Below are positions 35,532 to 44,061 of a stretch of 64,000 nt of DNA, piece after piece. The notes under the pieces are model-generated. The model did not search any database. It worked only from the letters and a program-made list of their open reading frames with translations, and had not been told where the DNA came from. The first letter of the stretch is position 1; every line of letters starts with the position of its first letter. The stretch is from contig NZ_JHXQ01000004.1 in NCBI RefSeq assembly GCF_000621665.1, forward strand, positions 1-64,000. The letters are read 5' to 3'. This DNA is from Allorhizobium undicola ORS 992 = ATCC 700741 (lineage in GTDB: Bacteria > Pseudomonadota > Alphaproteobacteria > Rhizobiales > Rhizobiaceae). Made by a program: the position numbers and the translations under genes.

Positions 35532-36428
35532 ATGCGGGATTATCTGACCCGACTCTATAAGGTGGCCTGGGACGCGATCTGGCATTTCACGGAGGATGAC
35601 GGCTGGGCCATGGCAAGCCATGTGGCGCTCTCTACCCTTCTTGCCGTCTTTCCCTTTCTGATCTTCGGCACGGCCCTTGCTGGTTTCCTCGGCGCAAGCT
35701 CCTTTGCCAACACCGCCATCCACTTCATTTTCGACACTTGGCCGGAAGACATCGCCAAACCCATTTCCGAACAGGTCATACAGGTTCTGACCATTCCGCG
35801 CGGCGGCCTGCTCACCGTTTCGGTTCTGGCGGCGGCCTATTTCGCCTCCAATGGCGTGGAAGCGCTGCGGGCCTCGCTGAACCGGGCCTATCGCGTCACG
35901 GAAACGCGGCCCTGGTACATTACCCGGCTGATCAGCCTGGGCTTTGTTCTCATGGGCGTGCTGGCCTTCGCGGTAATCAGTGTTCTCCTGATTGCCGTGC
36001 CGATCGCGCTGCGATTTGCCGAGCAGAAATTTCCCCTGCTCAAGGATGCGCTGGCGATCATTTCAAACTGGGGCATTCTCGGCACGCTGGTCATGCTGGC
36101 CATGGGCCTGACCATTTCCCACCTCTGGCTGCCGGCTGGCAAAAGGCGGCTGATCGACGTGCTGCCCGGCATCTGCCTGACCTTGCTTTTGTGGATCATG
36201 GGGGCACTGGCCTTTGCGGCCTATCTCTCTACCTTTGCCAATTATGCCGCCACCTATGCGGGGCTGGCCTCCATCATGATCGTGCTGGTGTTTCTTTACA
36301 TGCTGGGCGTGCTGTTCATCATCGGCGCGGAATTCAACGCCGCCCTGATGAAATTTCAGAATGTCCCGCGCGCACGGCGCGGCCTCTCACGCGACACACC
36401 CGACAAGGCGACGAATATCGGCGGGTGA
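35532..36428 (+). CDS. YihY/BrkB family inner-membrane protein
   Basis: A 298-residue polytopic protein of the YihY/UPF0761 family (once annotated as ribonuclease BN). About six membrane segments are visible. The family motifs EDDGWAMASHVALSTLLAVFP, YFASNGVEALRASLNRAYRV and FLYMLGVLFIIGAEFNA are present. Molecular function is unknown. The ATG at 35532 has GGAG 5 bases upstream and matches the family start. Its 3' end overlaps the convergent gluQRS gene by 42 bp. Confidence 0.92.
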   Translation: MRDYLTRLYKVAWDAIWHFTEDDGWAMASHVALSTLLAVFPFLIFGTALAGFLGASSFANTAIHFIFDTWPEDIAKPISEQVIQVLTIPRGGLLTVSVLAAAYFASNGVEALRASLNRAYRVTETRPWYITRLISLGFVLMGVLAFAVISVLLIAVPIALRFAEQKFPLLKDALAIISNWGILGTLVMLAMGLTISHLWLPAGKRRLIDVLPGICLTLLLWIMGALAFAAYLSTFANYAATYAGLASIMIVLVFLYMLGVLFIIGAEFNAALMKFQNVPRARRGLSRDTPDKATNIGG

Positions 36429-37274
36429 GTGTCCCGCCTGCCGCAAATGCCTGAGACCCGCCGCGCCTTCGCTCTTGGAAAGCTTGCGGCCATCCCCCCC
36501 GGCCACAAGCCGGTGGTGACGATAACGGGGCGGATCAAGCCCAAGCAGGGCCTGCAACAGCCGCTGGACGGAGGTTGCATGATAAAGATCGCGCCCGCGC
36601 ACCACCTCGGCAATGCCCTGAAGCGCATCGTCCACCACAACGGAAAGATGATAGCTGGACGGAGCATCCCAGCGCCACAGGATGATGTCACCCCAGGCCG
36701 CCGGATCGGCCCTGATCTCCTGCACCTCACCCGTGCCGCTTTCCTGCCAGAACAGCGGCGCATCGACGCAGGCCAGCGCCTTGTCCATATCCAGCCGCAA
36801 AGCATGACGTTCGCCATTCGCGATTCGGGCCGCCGCCTCTCCAGGATCGAGCACTCGTTCAACGGTCGGGTAATGCAGCGCGCCATCCGGATCGCGGGGC
36901 CATGTCCGGCCCTGCTGCTCAGCCTGTGCGGCATGGGCCTTGATCTGGCTGCGGCTCAGGAAGGCGGGGTAGACAAGGCCCATTTTCTCCAGACGGCCAA
37001 GGGCGGCGCGATAGGTATCCACATGCTCCGACTGGCGGCGCACCGGCTCCTCCCAGCGCAACCCCAGCCAGTGCAGATCCTCGAATATCGCCGCCTCGAA
37101 TTCCGGCGTGCAGCGGGCAGGATCGATGTCCTCGATGCGCAAAAGCAAGCGACCGCCGGTGTCCTGCGCCCTTTTGGCATTTTCCAGCGCGGAAAGCGCA
37201 TGTCCCAGATGCAGATAGCCATTGGGGCTTGGCGCGAAACGAAAACAGGGGCTTTGACGGACAGGCTCGCTCAT
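36387..37274 (-). CDS. gluQRS: Glutamyl-queuosine tRNA(Asp) synthetase
   Basis: GluQ-RS is a truncated glutamyl-tRNA synthetase that attaches glutamate to queuosine-34 of tRNA-Asp. The 295-residue length shows that the anticodon-binding domain is missing. The class I motifs are FAPSPNGYLHLGHALSA (HIGH region, near 12-28) and GRKLSKSEGA (KMSKS-like, near 260-269). The usual four-residue zinc site is not obvious. ATG 37274 has AGGAAAAGAG upstream. It is divergent from the AlkA-type gene (43 bp) and overlaps the YihY gene tail to tail. Confidence 0.94.
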   Translation of the reverse strand: MSEPVRQSPCFRFAPSPNGYLHLGHALSALENAKRAQDTGGRLLLRIEDIDPARCTPEFEAAIFEDLHWLGLRWEEPVRRQSEHVDTYRAALGRLEKMGLVYPAFLSRSQIKAHAAQAEQQGRTWPRDPDGALHYPTVERVLDPGEAAARIANGERHALRLDMDKALACVDAPLFWQESGTGEVQEIRADPAAWGDIILWRWDAPSSYHLSVVVDDALQGIAEVVRGRDLYHATSVQRLLQALLGLDPPRYRHHRLVAGGDGRKLSKSEGAAGLRHLRQAGHSPADIRRLVGCVA

Positions 37275-37317
37275 GCTCTTTTCCTGCCTGATTTCCCGTC
37301 CGCAGAAAAGAGCCGCC

Positions 37318-37968
37318 ATGCAACGCATAAGCACCGATGAGGATGTGGCCCTTGGGCTTGCCGAACTGCTGCGGCTGGATCCAAGGCTTGGCCCGATTGC
37401 CGAAAAGGCTGGGCCCCTGCCCCTGCGGCTGACGGAACCCGGCTTTGCCGGTCTGTCCTATATCGTCGTGTCGCAAATGGTGTCGCGCGCAAGCGCCATG
37501 GCCATATGGAGCAGGCTGCAAGCCGCAATGGGAGAAAGTCCGCAACCGGACCATTACCTTGCACTTGGCGATGCAGCGCTTGCCTGCGGCCTGTCTCGTG
37601 CCAAGCATCAATGCCTCACCACCCTTTCCCAGACCGTTATCGAGGGCAGTTTCGATCCCCTGGCCATTCTGGAGGCGCCCGCCGAAGAGGCGATCGCCAG
37701 CCTCTGCCGGCTGCGCGGCATCGGGCTGTGGACGGCGGAGGTCTATCTGATGTTCTGCGGCGGCCATCCGGACATTTTCCCGGCGGGCGACGTTGCCTTG
37801 CGGATTGCCGTCGGCGCGGGCCTTGGCTGGCCGGAGCGGCCGGATATACGCCAGACCGCCAATGAGGCGCTTGCATGGCAACCGTGGCGTTCTGTCGCAG
37901 CCCGGCTTTTCTGGGCCTATTATGCCGCTTTGACCCGCAGGGAGGCCGCTCCCGCAAGACCTGTATAA
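37318..37968 (+). CDS. AlkA-type DNA-3-methyladenine glycosylase
   Basis: A 216-residue HhH-GPD base-excision glycosylase. It would release alkylated purines such as 3-methyladenine. The helix-hairpin-helix LCRLRGIGLWTAEVYLMF is followed by the Gly/Pro-rich loop and the catalytic aspartate in FPAGDVALR. The N-terminal extension of E. coli AlkA is absent, as in the shorter MAG-type enzymes. ATG 37318 is used because the family begins there. Confidence 0.92.
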   Translation: MQRISTDEDVALGLAELLRLDPRLGPIAEKAGPLPLRLTEPGFAGLSYIVVSQMVSRASAMAIWSRLQAAMGESPQPDHYLALGDAALACGLSRAKHQCLTTLSQTVIEGSFDPLAILEAPAEEAIASLCRLRGIGLWTAEVYLMFCGGHPDIFPAGDVALRIAVGAGLGWPERPDIRQTANEALAWQPWRSVAARLFWAYYAALTRREAAPARPV

Positions 37969-38154
37969 TAGCAAGGCTCGAAGATGCGAACACATCCTCG
38001 CCTTGAGGGGATTTCGAATATCTCAACTGCGTCAGAGGCCCGAGATATTCTCCGTTTTTCAAAATTGAACGCAGCGCCCGCATAAGGGCTTCACAATCCT
38101 GTAACAGCAAGCCTAATATAGAATAGCAGATGCCGAATCGATCAGGAGAACGCC

Positions 38155-38712
38155 TTGACGATTGCAGTCTCACCACAGTCCTTGCCGGCACTCGTTCTGA
38201 ATGCCGATTACAGGCCACTGAGTTATTATCCCTTGTCGTTATGGTCCTGGCAGGACACGATCAAGGCGGTGTTTCTTGACCGGGTCAACATCATAGCCGA
38301 ATATGAATATTCGGTCTGTTCGCCCAGTTTCTCCATGAGGTTGCCAAGCGTCGTCAGCCTCAAGACCTATGTGCAACCGACGCGAAACCCGGCATTTACC
38401 CGCTTTAACGTCTTTCTCCGCGACAAGTTCGAGTGCCAGTATTGCGGATGCCGCGACGACCTGACCTTCGACCATGTCATTCCCCGCGCCCATGGCGGGC
38501 AGACAACCTGGGAAAACGTGGTGGCGGCCTGCTCGCCCTGCAATCTGCGCAAGGGCTCGAAACTGCCCCGCGAGGCCGCGATGTTTCCGGCCCAGAAACC
38601 CTACCACCCCACCGTTCAGGATCTTCACAACAACGGCAGGCTCTTCCCGCCGAACTACCTGCATGAAAGCTGGGTGGACTATCTCTACTGGGATTCGGAG
38701 TTGCAGCCGTAA
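38155..38712 (+). CDS. HNH endonuclease family protein (TTG start)
   Basis: A 185-residue protein of the HNH family widespread in alphaproteobacteria. The zinc-bound nuclease core has CQYCG, then DDLTFDHVIPRAHGGQTTWENVVAAC, then SPCNLRKGS (about residues 95-145). The N-terminal part LPALVLNADYRPLSYYPLS is family-specific. The start is TTG 38155, with AGGAGA seven bases upstream and family homology from the next residue; no ATG fits. Whether it cuts DNA in vivo, and on what signal, is unknown. It is not next to a restriction system. Confidence 0.92.
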   Translation: MTIAVSPQSLPALVLNADYRPLSYYPLSLWSWQDTIKAVFLDRVNIIAEYEYSVCSPSFSMRLPSVVSLKTYVQPTRNPAFTRFNVFLRDKFECQYCGCRDDLTFDHVIPRAHGGQTTWENVVAACSPCNLRKGSKLPREAAMFPAQKPYHPTVQDLHNNGRLFPPNYLHESWVDYLYWDSELQP

Positions 38713-38784
38713 AAGGCGGTCCTGTCTGCCTTGCCTCAGCGCGAGGACGCTTTCCCCGCGTTGCAGGCTTCGCTGAAAGGCCTT

Positions 38785-38890
38785 ACTGCATAATTCCTTA
38801 AACCGGAATCGATTTAAGGTGAAAATTATGCAGCAGATTTAAAGTGTTACAGCGTCCTTTATGCATTTTTTAAAACGCGCGGCGCCGTAG
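38785..38890. repeat. RIME-like two-palindrome element, copy 3 (forward)
   Basis: Starts CTGCATAATTCC and ends in CGGCGCCGTAG. Both palindromes are present. Its last ~32 bp overlap the 3' end of dsbB, providing the stop codon and final codons. Confidence 0.85.
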
Positions 38891-39380
38891 AACGGGCCGT
38901 GGAAAAAGCAAACAGCGCAAAAGCCAAAGAGACGATGGCATTCCAGCCTGCGAAGGAAATGCCCAGCACCCGCAGTGCTGCCTCGGTGCAGGACGGGCCG
39001 TGGATGGTATTGAGCTGTTCGAGGATATTGCCCCCGGCACCAAAGGCCGCCCCCGTGGTGGCACCACAGGCAGACGGCCCTTCCCAAAACTTCCATTCGA
39101 CGCCCGCGTGATAGGCGCCCAGACCGGCACTGACCAGCATGACGACACCAAGCAGCACCAGCACCAGCCGCAAGGCCGCTGGCGGCAGCTTCGCCGAGGC
39201 AAGCAGCGCCACAAGACCGATCACCACGCCTGCATAGAATGGCTTGCGCTCCAGCAGGCACAATTCGCAAGGGATATATCCGCCGATATATTCAAAGGCG
39301 AGCGCCACGCCAACCGCGGCGGCCATGGCGAGCGTCACGATAGCAAGCGACTTCACGCCAGAAAGAGAAGACGAGGACAT
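38859..39380 (-). CDS. dsbB: Disulfide bond formation protein B
   Basis: DsbB reoxidises DsbA and passes electrons to ubiquinone in the inner membrane. The 173-residue protein has four membrane helices. The first periplasmic pair is in CELC (near 38-41) and the second pair lies in SACGATT and PSCTEA. The last residues (TAPRVLKNA) are encoded inside a RIME-like repeat, so the original C-terminus was probably replaced. It follows the YqaA-like gene by 24 bp. Confidence 0.95.
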   Translation of the reverse strand: MSSSSLSGVKSLAIVTLAMAAAVGVALAFEYIGGYIPCELCLLERKPFYAGVVIGLVALLASAKLPPAALRLVLVLLGVVMLVSAGLGAYHAGVEWKFWEGPSACGATTGAAFGAGGNILEQLNTIHGPSCTEAALRVLGISFAGWNAIVSLAFALFAFSTARSTAPRVLKNA

Positions 39381-39404
39381 AGGGTAACTCCATCGCGCCG
39401 CAGG

Positions 39405-39995
39405 TCAGTGGGTCAGCAGCCGATAGGCGATATACACCACGATCAGCAGGATGGCACCTGCCGCGGCAATCTGCCCCAGCCTCTTCTCGATAAAGTGACG
39501 GATCGGCTCGCCATAGCGGCGCAACAGCCAGGCCAGCAGGAAAAAGCGGCCACCGCGCGCAAGGATGGCCGAGACGATGAACAGCCAGATGTTGACATGC
39601 GCCACGCCCGAGAGAATGGTGACGACCTTGATGGGCGGCAGATGTGCAAGTCCGGACGTGACCAGCAGAAGAATCACCGTCTCGTAATCCACCGACAGGC
39701 GCAACTGGTCGAAGGCTTCCGCCTTGCCGTAAAATTCCAGAATGGGCCGGGCAATGCTCTCATAGGCGTAATAGCCCAGCACCCAACCGGCGATACCACC
39801 GAGAACCGAAGTGACAGTGGCCACCAACGCATAACGCCAGACCTTGTCGGGCCGCGCCAGCGCCATGGGCAGGAAGAGAACATCGGCAGGCACGAGAAAA
39901 ATCGAGCTTTCAACGAAGGAGATGATCCCCAACCACAATTCCGCGGATTTGCGGGAGGCAAGCGACATGGTCCAATCGTAAAGGCGACGCAACAT
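39405..39995 (-). CDS. YqaA/DedA-family membrane protein
   Basis: A 196-residue inner-membrane protein of the SNARE-associated/VTT family. It has several hydrophobic helices and the re-entrant-type motifs SFVESSIFLVPADVLFLPMAL and GGIAGWVLGYYAYE. Relatives act in lipid scrambling or transport; the substrate here is unknown. ATG 39995 with GAGGAG upstream starts the conserved region (MLRRLYDWTMSLASRKSAE). Longer frames add unrelated sequence. Probably cotranscribed with dsbB. Confidence 0.9.
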   Translation of the reverse strand: MLRRLYDWTMSLASRKSAELWLGIISFVESSIFLVPADVLFLPMALARPDKVWRYALVATVTSVLGGIAGWVLGYYAYESIARPILEFYGKAEAFDQLRLSVDYETVILLLVTSGLAHLPPIKVVTILSGVAHVNIWLFIVSAILARGGRFFLLAWLLRRYGEPIRHFIEKRLGQIAAAGAILLIVVYIAYRLLTH

Positions 39996-40268
39996 TTCTC
40001 GCTCCTCTTGCATTGCGCTTCGGGCGTCAGCCACAGGCCGCGCCGTCATTTCCAGCCACGCTTCTTGCCTGCCGGATCCTGCGCCGGAACGGCTGCAAGC
40101 CTTCATGCTGCGCCGCACGTGCGAAACGCCTTTATGCGGAAAGCCCCTGTTGATGGCAATGGCAGTTTCGCCCCTCAGCTCCCTGCCAGCAGAGTTTTAC
40201 AGTCGAATGCTGCAAAAACCGGGTTGACCAACCACCCCGTCTCCGTATAGTCCCTCCTCATCCTTCGG

Positions 40269-40353
40269 GCCCCTTTGGCGGAATTGGTAGACGCGCCTGA
40301 CTCAAAATCAGGTTCCGAGAGGAGTGCTGGTTCGATTCCGGCAAGGGGCACCA
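40269..40353 (+). tRNA. tRNA-Leu (CAA anticodon)
   Basis: Acceptor stem GCCCCTT/AAGGGGC with encoded CCA. The D-arm has AATTGGTAGACGC. The anticodon stem CCTGA/TCAGG carries the loop CTCAAAA with anticodon CAA at 40303-40305. A long variable arm typical of leucine tRNAs follows, and the T-loop is TTCGATT. The 85-nt length fits tRNA-Leu, and it would read UUG codons. No integrase or attachment-site repeat was seen next to its 3' end. Confidence 0.97.
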
Positions 40354-40454
40354 TTTTCCTGCATGTTTCCTTCGTGGCGCATACGCGCAAACTGCGACGG
40401 CACGAAAAAGGGAGGCACGCAGCCTCCCTTCATCATGAAGCGATCAGATCCTGT

Positions 40455-40700
40455 TTACGGGTTCCCCGTGCCCGATTGCGTGCCCGTTCCGCCGCCCGTG
40501 CCGGATTGCGGCGCCGTGTTCGGGCTTGTAGAGGCGGGCGGCGTGGCCGGTGTCGTGCTGGTTCCGCCGCTGCTGCCGGGGGCAACGCTGGTTGCCGGAG
40601 GGGTTGTCGTGCCGGAATTGTTCTTGTTGGCATTATCATCATCGCCGCACGACGCCAGAAGACCAGCAAGTGCCAGCACGGGGATCATTTTCCTCAACAT
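40455..40700 (-). CDS. Small lipoprotein with Thr/Gly/Pro-rich tail
   Basis: An 81-residue predicted lipoprotein. The signal peptide MLRKMIPVLALAGLLASC has the lipobox LASC (lipidated Cys18), followed by the acidic DDD that in many bacteria influences sorting. The rest is a disordered Ser/Thr/Pro/Gly-rich tail (GTGGGTGTQSGTGNP). A very good ribosome-binding site, AAGGAGGAAA, precedes the ATG. The function is unknown. Confidence 0.75.
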   Translation of the reverse strand: MLRKMIPVLALAGLLASCGDDDNANKNNSGTTTPPATSVAPGSSGGTSTTPATPPASTSPNTAPQSGTGGGTGTQSGTGNP

Positions 40701-41048
40701 GGATTTCCTCCTTTAAAAGCATCGGACCGAAAAGTGGGAACCGGTTTTCGGGCGTCTCCGATGCGACCCATATAATCAGACCGTTGGTCATGGGATGGCT
40801 GCACCATCCGTCAGGACGCCGCCGCATGTGTCGTCAAGCGGCTTGCTAACGAAAGGATTTCAACGCGAAAATGAAGCGTTTCCTGACCGCTTGCGCGGCA
40901 TCTTCAGGGTCATTTCGCGGCGAAGTTCCTGGTTTGCAATTCATAACGGCGACAGATTGTTCCCATTTTCATTTTGCTGCATCGCGTCATTTTCATTGTG
41001 CGCCTGCGAACGAAATGATAATTTCAGCAGGATTATAGAGGTTTCAAA
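40701..41048. other. Divergent intergenic region with a reversed palindromic unit
   Basis: About 350 bp between the lipoprotein gene and the acyl-CoA synthetase gene. It holds one repeat unit (40719-40764). The remaining sequence has no clear promoter boxes or gene. Confidence 0.4.
40719..40764. repeat. Single palindromic unit (reverse orientation)
   Basis: GCATCGGACCGAAAAGTGGG...TCCGATGC is the reverse of the 34.1-kb unit type, with slightly different arms (GCATCGGA/TCCGATGC) that still pair. It lies about 20 bp upstream of the lipoprotein start. Confidence 0.85.
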
Positions 41049-42683
41049 ATGTTTCTGCCGCAAGGCCTTGCCTCCCACACCGCGCTTTGCAGGGCCTTTT
41101 CCTGGTCGATACCTGCCAATTTCAACATGGGCCGCGCCGTTGCCGACGAGTGGGCATCGAAAGAGCCGCACCGCATCTGTCTCAAGCATTTCTCTCCCGC
41201 AGGCGACCACCGCAGCCTGACCTATGGGGAACTGGCCCAACGCTCCAGCGCATTTGCCCATTCCCTTTCGCAATTGGGCATCCGGCGCGGCGAGCGGGTG
41301 GCACTGGCTCTGCCCCAGGGTTTCGAGACCGCCATTGCCCATGTCGCGCTCTACAAACTTGGCGCCATCGCCCTGCCGCTGGCCTTGTTGTTTGGCGTGG
41401 AGGCTCTGGAATATCGGCTCAAGACCGCAGGGGCATCGGCCATCGTCACCAATGCTTTCGGCTTCAGGCGGCTTCAGGACATCCGCGCGCGCCTTCCTGA
41501 CCTGAAGCATGTCATCGTCACGGAAAAGGTCGAGGGCGACGCAGAGACCTTCGAAAACCTGATCGCCGCAGGAGCCACGGATTTCTCCGGCGCAGACAGC
41601 AGCCCCGACGATCCGGCGCTGATGATCTTTACCTCCGGCACCACCGGCGCGCCGAAGGGCGCCTTGCATGGCCACCGGGTGCTGGCGGGGCATATTCCCG
41701 GTTTCCAACTGGCCCATGGCGGCGCGCCGCAGCCGGAGGATTGTATCTGGACACCTTCGGACTGGGCCTGGGCCGGTGGATTGCTGAATGTTCTCATGCC
41801 TGCCTTGCTGCTGGGCATTCCGGTTGTCTCCTCGCCGGGGCAGAAATTCGATGCCGCCATGGCCTATCGCATCCTGGAGGAGATGGAGGTGCGCAATGCC
41901 TTCATTCCGCCCACCGCGCTCAGGCTGATGAAAAGCGTGGACCAGCCGCTCAGCCGCTACCGCTTGAAGCTACGCTCCATCACCTCCGCTGGCGAAGCAC
42001 TGGGCCGCGAGACCTACGAATGGGTGAAAACAACCCTCAAGATCACCCCAAACGAATTCTATGGTCAGACGGAATGCAATTTCGTGCTGTCTTCAGCCGC
42101 AGAGCTGGGCGTTACAAGGGCGGGTGCCATCGGCAAGCCGGTTCCCGGCCACCGCGTGGCCATCGTCGATGAGCGGGGGAATAGAATGCCTGCCGGTGAA
42201 ACGGGTCAGATCGCCATTGCCAAGCCAGATCCGGTCATGTTTCTTGGCTACTGGAATGACGAGGCGGCAACGCAACGCAAATTCACCGGCGACTGGTTGC
42301 TGACCGGCGATCTTGGCCGGGCCGATGCGGAGGGCTATATCGAATTCTTCGGACGTGACGACGATGTCATCACGTCTTCCGGCTACCGGATCGGGCCGAC
42401 CGAAATAGAGGACTGTCTCGTCGGCCATCCCGCCGTGCGGCTGGCGGCGGTTATCGGCAAGCCCGATCCGCTGCGCACGGAAATCGTCAAGGCCTTCATA
42501 ACCCTTCAGGACGGCCATTTGCCCAGCGCAGCCCTTGCCGGACAGCTTTCTGAATGGGTCAAGGAAAGGCTTTCCATGCATGAATATCCGCGCGAGGTGG
42601 AGTTCATCGACGATATTCCGCTCACCACCAGCGGCAAGGTTATCCGCAGACTGCTGAGGGATCGTGAAACGGTACAGTCCTGA
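41049..42683 (+). CDS. Acyl-CoA synthetase (AMP-forming), ACSM-like
   Basis: A 544-residue adenylate-forming enzyme that activates a carboxylic acid to its CoA thioester. The P-loop-like TSGTTGAPKGALHGH lies near residue 195. The region EFYGQTECNF is motif A5, TGDLGRADAEGYIEFFGRDDDVI holds the hinge, and the C-terminal lysine is in TTSGKVIRRLLRD. By eye it resembles medium-chain (ACSM) or acetoacetyl/propionyl-type synthetases; the substrate cannot be told. It converges with the GNAT/flippase pair. Confidence 0.92.
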   Translation: MFLPQGLASHTALCRAFSWSIPANFNMGRAVADEWASKEPHRICLKHFSPAGDHRSLTYGELAQRSSAFAHSLSQLGIRRGERVALALPQGFETAIAHVALYKLGAIALPLALLFGVEALEYRLKTAGASAIVTNAFGFRRLQDIRARLPDLKHVIVTEKVEGDAETFENLIAAGATDFSGADSSPDDPALMIFTSGTTGAPKGALHGHRVLAGHIPGFQLAHGGAPQPEDCIWTPSDWAWAGGLLNVLMPALLLGIPVVSSPGQKFDAAMAYRILEEMEVRNAFIPPTALRLMKSVDQPLSRYRLKLRSITSAGEALGRETYEWVKTTLKITPNEFYGQTECNFVLSSAAELGVTRAGAIGKPVPGHRVAIVDERGNRMPAGETGQIAIAKPDPVMFLGYWNDEAATQRKFTGDWLLTGDLGRADAEGYIEFFGRDDDVITSSGYRIGPTEIEDCLVGHPAVRLAAVIGKPDPLRTEIVKAFITLQDGHLPSAALAGQLSEWVKERLSMHEYPREVEFIDDIPLTTSGKVIRRLLRDRETVQS

Positions 42684-42788
42684 CTTTTATGGTACGGGAT
42701 GATCCGAATACCGGCCCCGGCCTTTGGATCTGTTGATCAGGGCGTCGTCCTGCGAAAACTGCCGTTGCAGACTTTTCGAACGGATACT

Positions 42789-44060
42789 CTAGCCATCCCG
42801 CCTCAGTCTGGACAGCACCTTGTCACGCAGCAGGCGGGCGAGGTTGCGGGTATTGCGGTAAAGGTGAAGCTGTGTGGAGACCTGGCGCACCTCCCGGTCG
42901 GTATTCGGCTTCAGCCCGACCACCAGTGTCCCCATCTCTTCACGCTCGCGCCACAGGCGGCTCATGATCGGATGATCGGGCACAGCGCAACTGTCGGTGC
43001 GCAGGATATTGGCGTCCTCGAGATGCCACCGCGTCAGTTCGCGCACCAGCAGCTTTCCGGGCGAAAAACGTGACAGGCTTTCGTCATAGGCAGTCTTCCA
43101 TGTATAGGCCTCCGCCCCCATCATGAACACCACCATGGAGGCGATGCAGCGGCCATCCAGATGCAGCGTGTGAATGCGCACGGCATCGCGCCCGGCAAGG
43201 TTCGTCACGGCTTCACGGGCAAAGGCTGCCCGGAGGCGGTCGCTCAGCAGGGCGCTTCGCTTTCTGCCTTTCCAGCCGCTGGCTTCCAGCGCCAGAAAGT
43301 CTTCCATCGCCTGCCCAACCTCATCGGGCTGGCGGGCAACGTGGTAGCCGACCGGGCCAAGCTTTTCGAGACTGCGGTATTGGCGGCGCATTTCCCGCAA
43401 ATGCGACTTCGACACCGATGCCGCCAGATAGGCATCGCCGTCGTCCAGACTTTCCAGCATGGGCCGCGATTGGCGATTGGTGACAAGCACGGGCAGGTCT
43501 CGGCTGATTGCCAATGCCTTCAGCAGGCGGGAAACCGGGCCGTTGAGGCGCATGTCCGGCAAGACCAGCACGCCAGGAAGCCCCGCTTCGGGCGCGCTCA
43601 GCGCGGTGAGAAGATTATCGACCGTTTCCACGGCATCTTCTCCATCCACCAGCGGCGTGCCGAGCGGGCCGAAGGGATTGGACCAGGCACGAATGATCGA
43701 CGGGCCAACGGCAAAACCAGGCTTCTCCACGGAAAAAGGCAAAAGCAGCCGCATCCGGCTGCGACCGTCCACGTCATCGCGCAGCAGGGCCAGACGGATA
43801 TGCCGGTCTTCGAGGCGGGGAATGGCAGGCGCCAGAAAGCGGCCGGAGAAGAAGACATTGGGCTCCATGGCGCGGTTGGTGAGAAAATCCATTTCGCGTT
43901 CCAGGTCATAGCTGGCCCGGCGCGGATAAAGCCACAAATGTCGTCCGGGGCGGCCAACTGCAAGGCGCAGATCGGCAGCAGGCGGCTCCCCCGTTTCCCG
44001 GCCCGCTTCCCCGCGCAACATCTGTCTGCCGGGAAAACCCGGATTCTCGGATGGTATCAT
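42789..44060 (-). CDS. GNAT acetyltransferase of the CelD/BioF2 (FemAB-like) type
   Basis: A 423-residue protein. An N-terminal region with WLYPRRASYDLEREMDFL precedes a C-terminal acetyltransferase-6 domain (about 215-385). The domain includes SVSKSHLREMRRQYRSLEKL, DFLALEASGWKGRKRSA, LDGRCIASMVVFMMG and TWKTAYDESLSRFSPGKLL. Such proteins are common in exopolysaccharide and cellulose gene clusters and probably acylate surface sugars or peptides. The ATG at 44060 is 1 bp past the flippase stop, so the two are probably coupled. No glycosyltransferases lie nearby. Confidence 0.85.
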   Translation of the reverse strand: MIPSENPGFPGRQMLRGEAGRETGEPPAADLRLAVGRPGRHLWLYPRRASYDLEREMDFLTNRAMEPNVFFSGRFLAPAIPRLEDRHIRLALLRDDVDGRSRMRLLLPFSVEKPGFAVGPSIIRAWSNPFGPLGTPLVDGEDAVETVDNLLTALSAPEAGLPGVLVLPDMRLNGPVSRLLKALAISRDLPVLVTNRQSRPMLESLDDGDAYLAASVSKSHLREMRRQYRSLEKLGPVGYHVARQPDEVGQAMEDFLALEASGWKGRKRSALLSDRLRAAFAREAVTNLAGRDAVRIHTLHLDGRCIASMVVFMMGAEAYTWKTAYDESLSRFSPGKLLVRELTRWHLEDANILRTDSCAVPDHPIMSRLWREREEMGTLVVGLKPNTDREVRQVSTQLHLYRNTRNLARLLRDKVLSRLRRDG

Positions 44061-44061
44061 A

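Noticed and set aside
40269..40353. tRNA-Leu as integration site of a mobile element
   Set aside because: Neighbours on both sides look like core or small native genes; no integrase and no direct repeat of the tRNA 3' end was seen.
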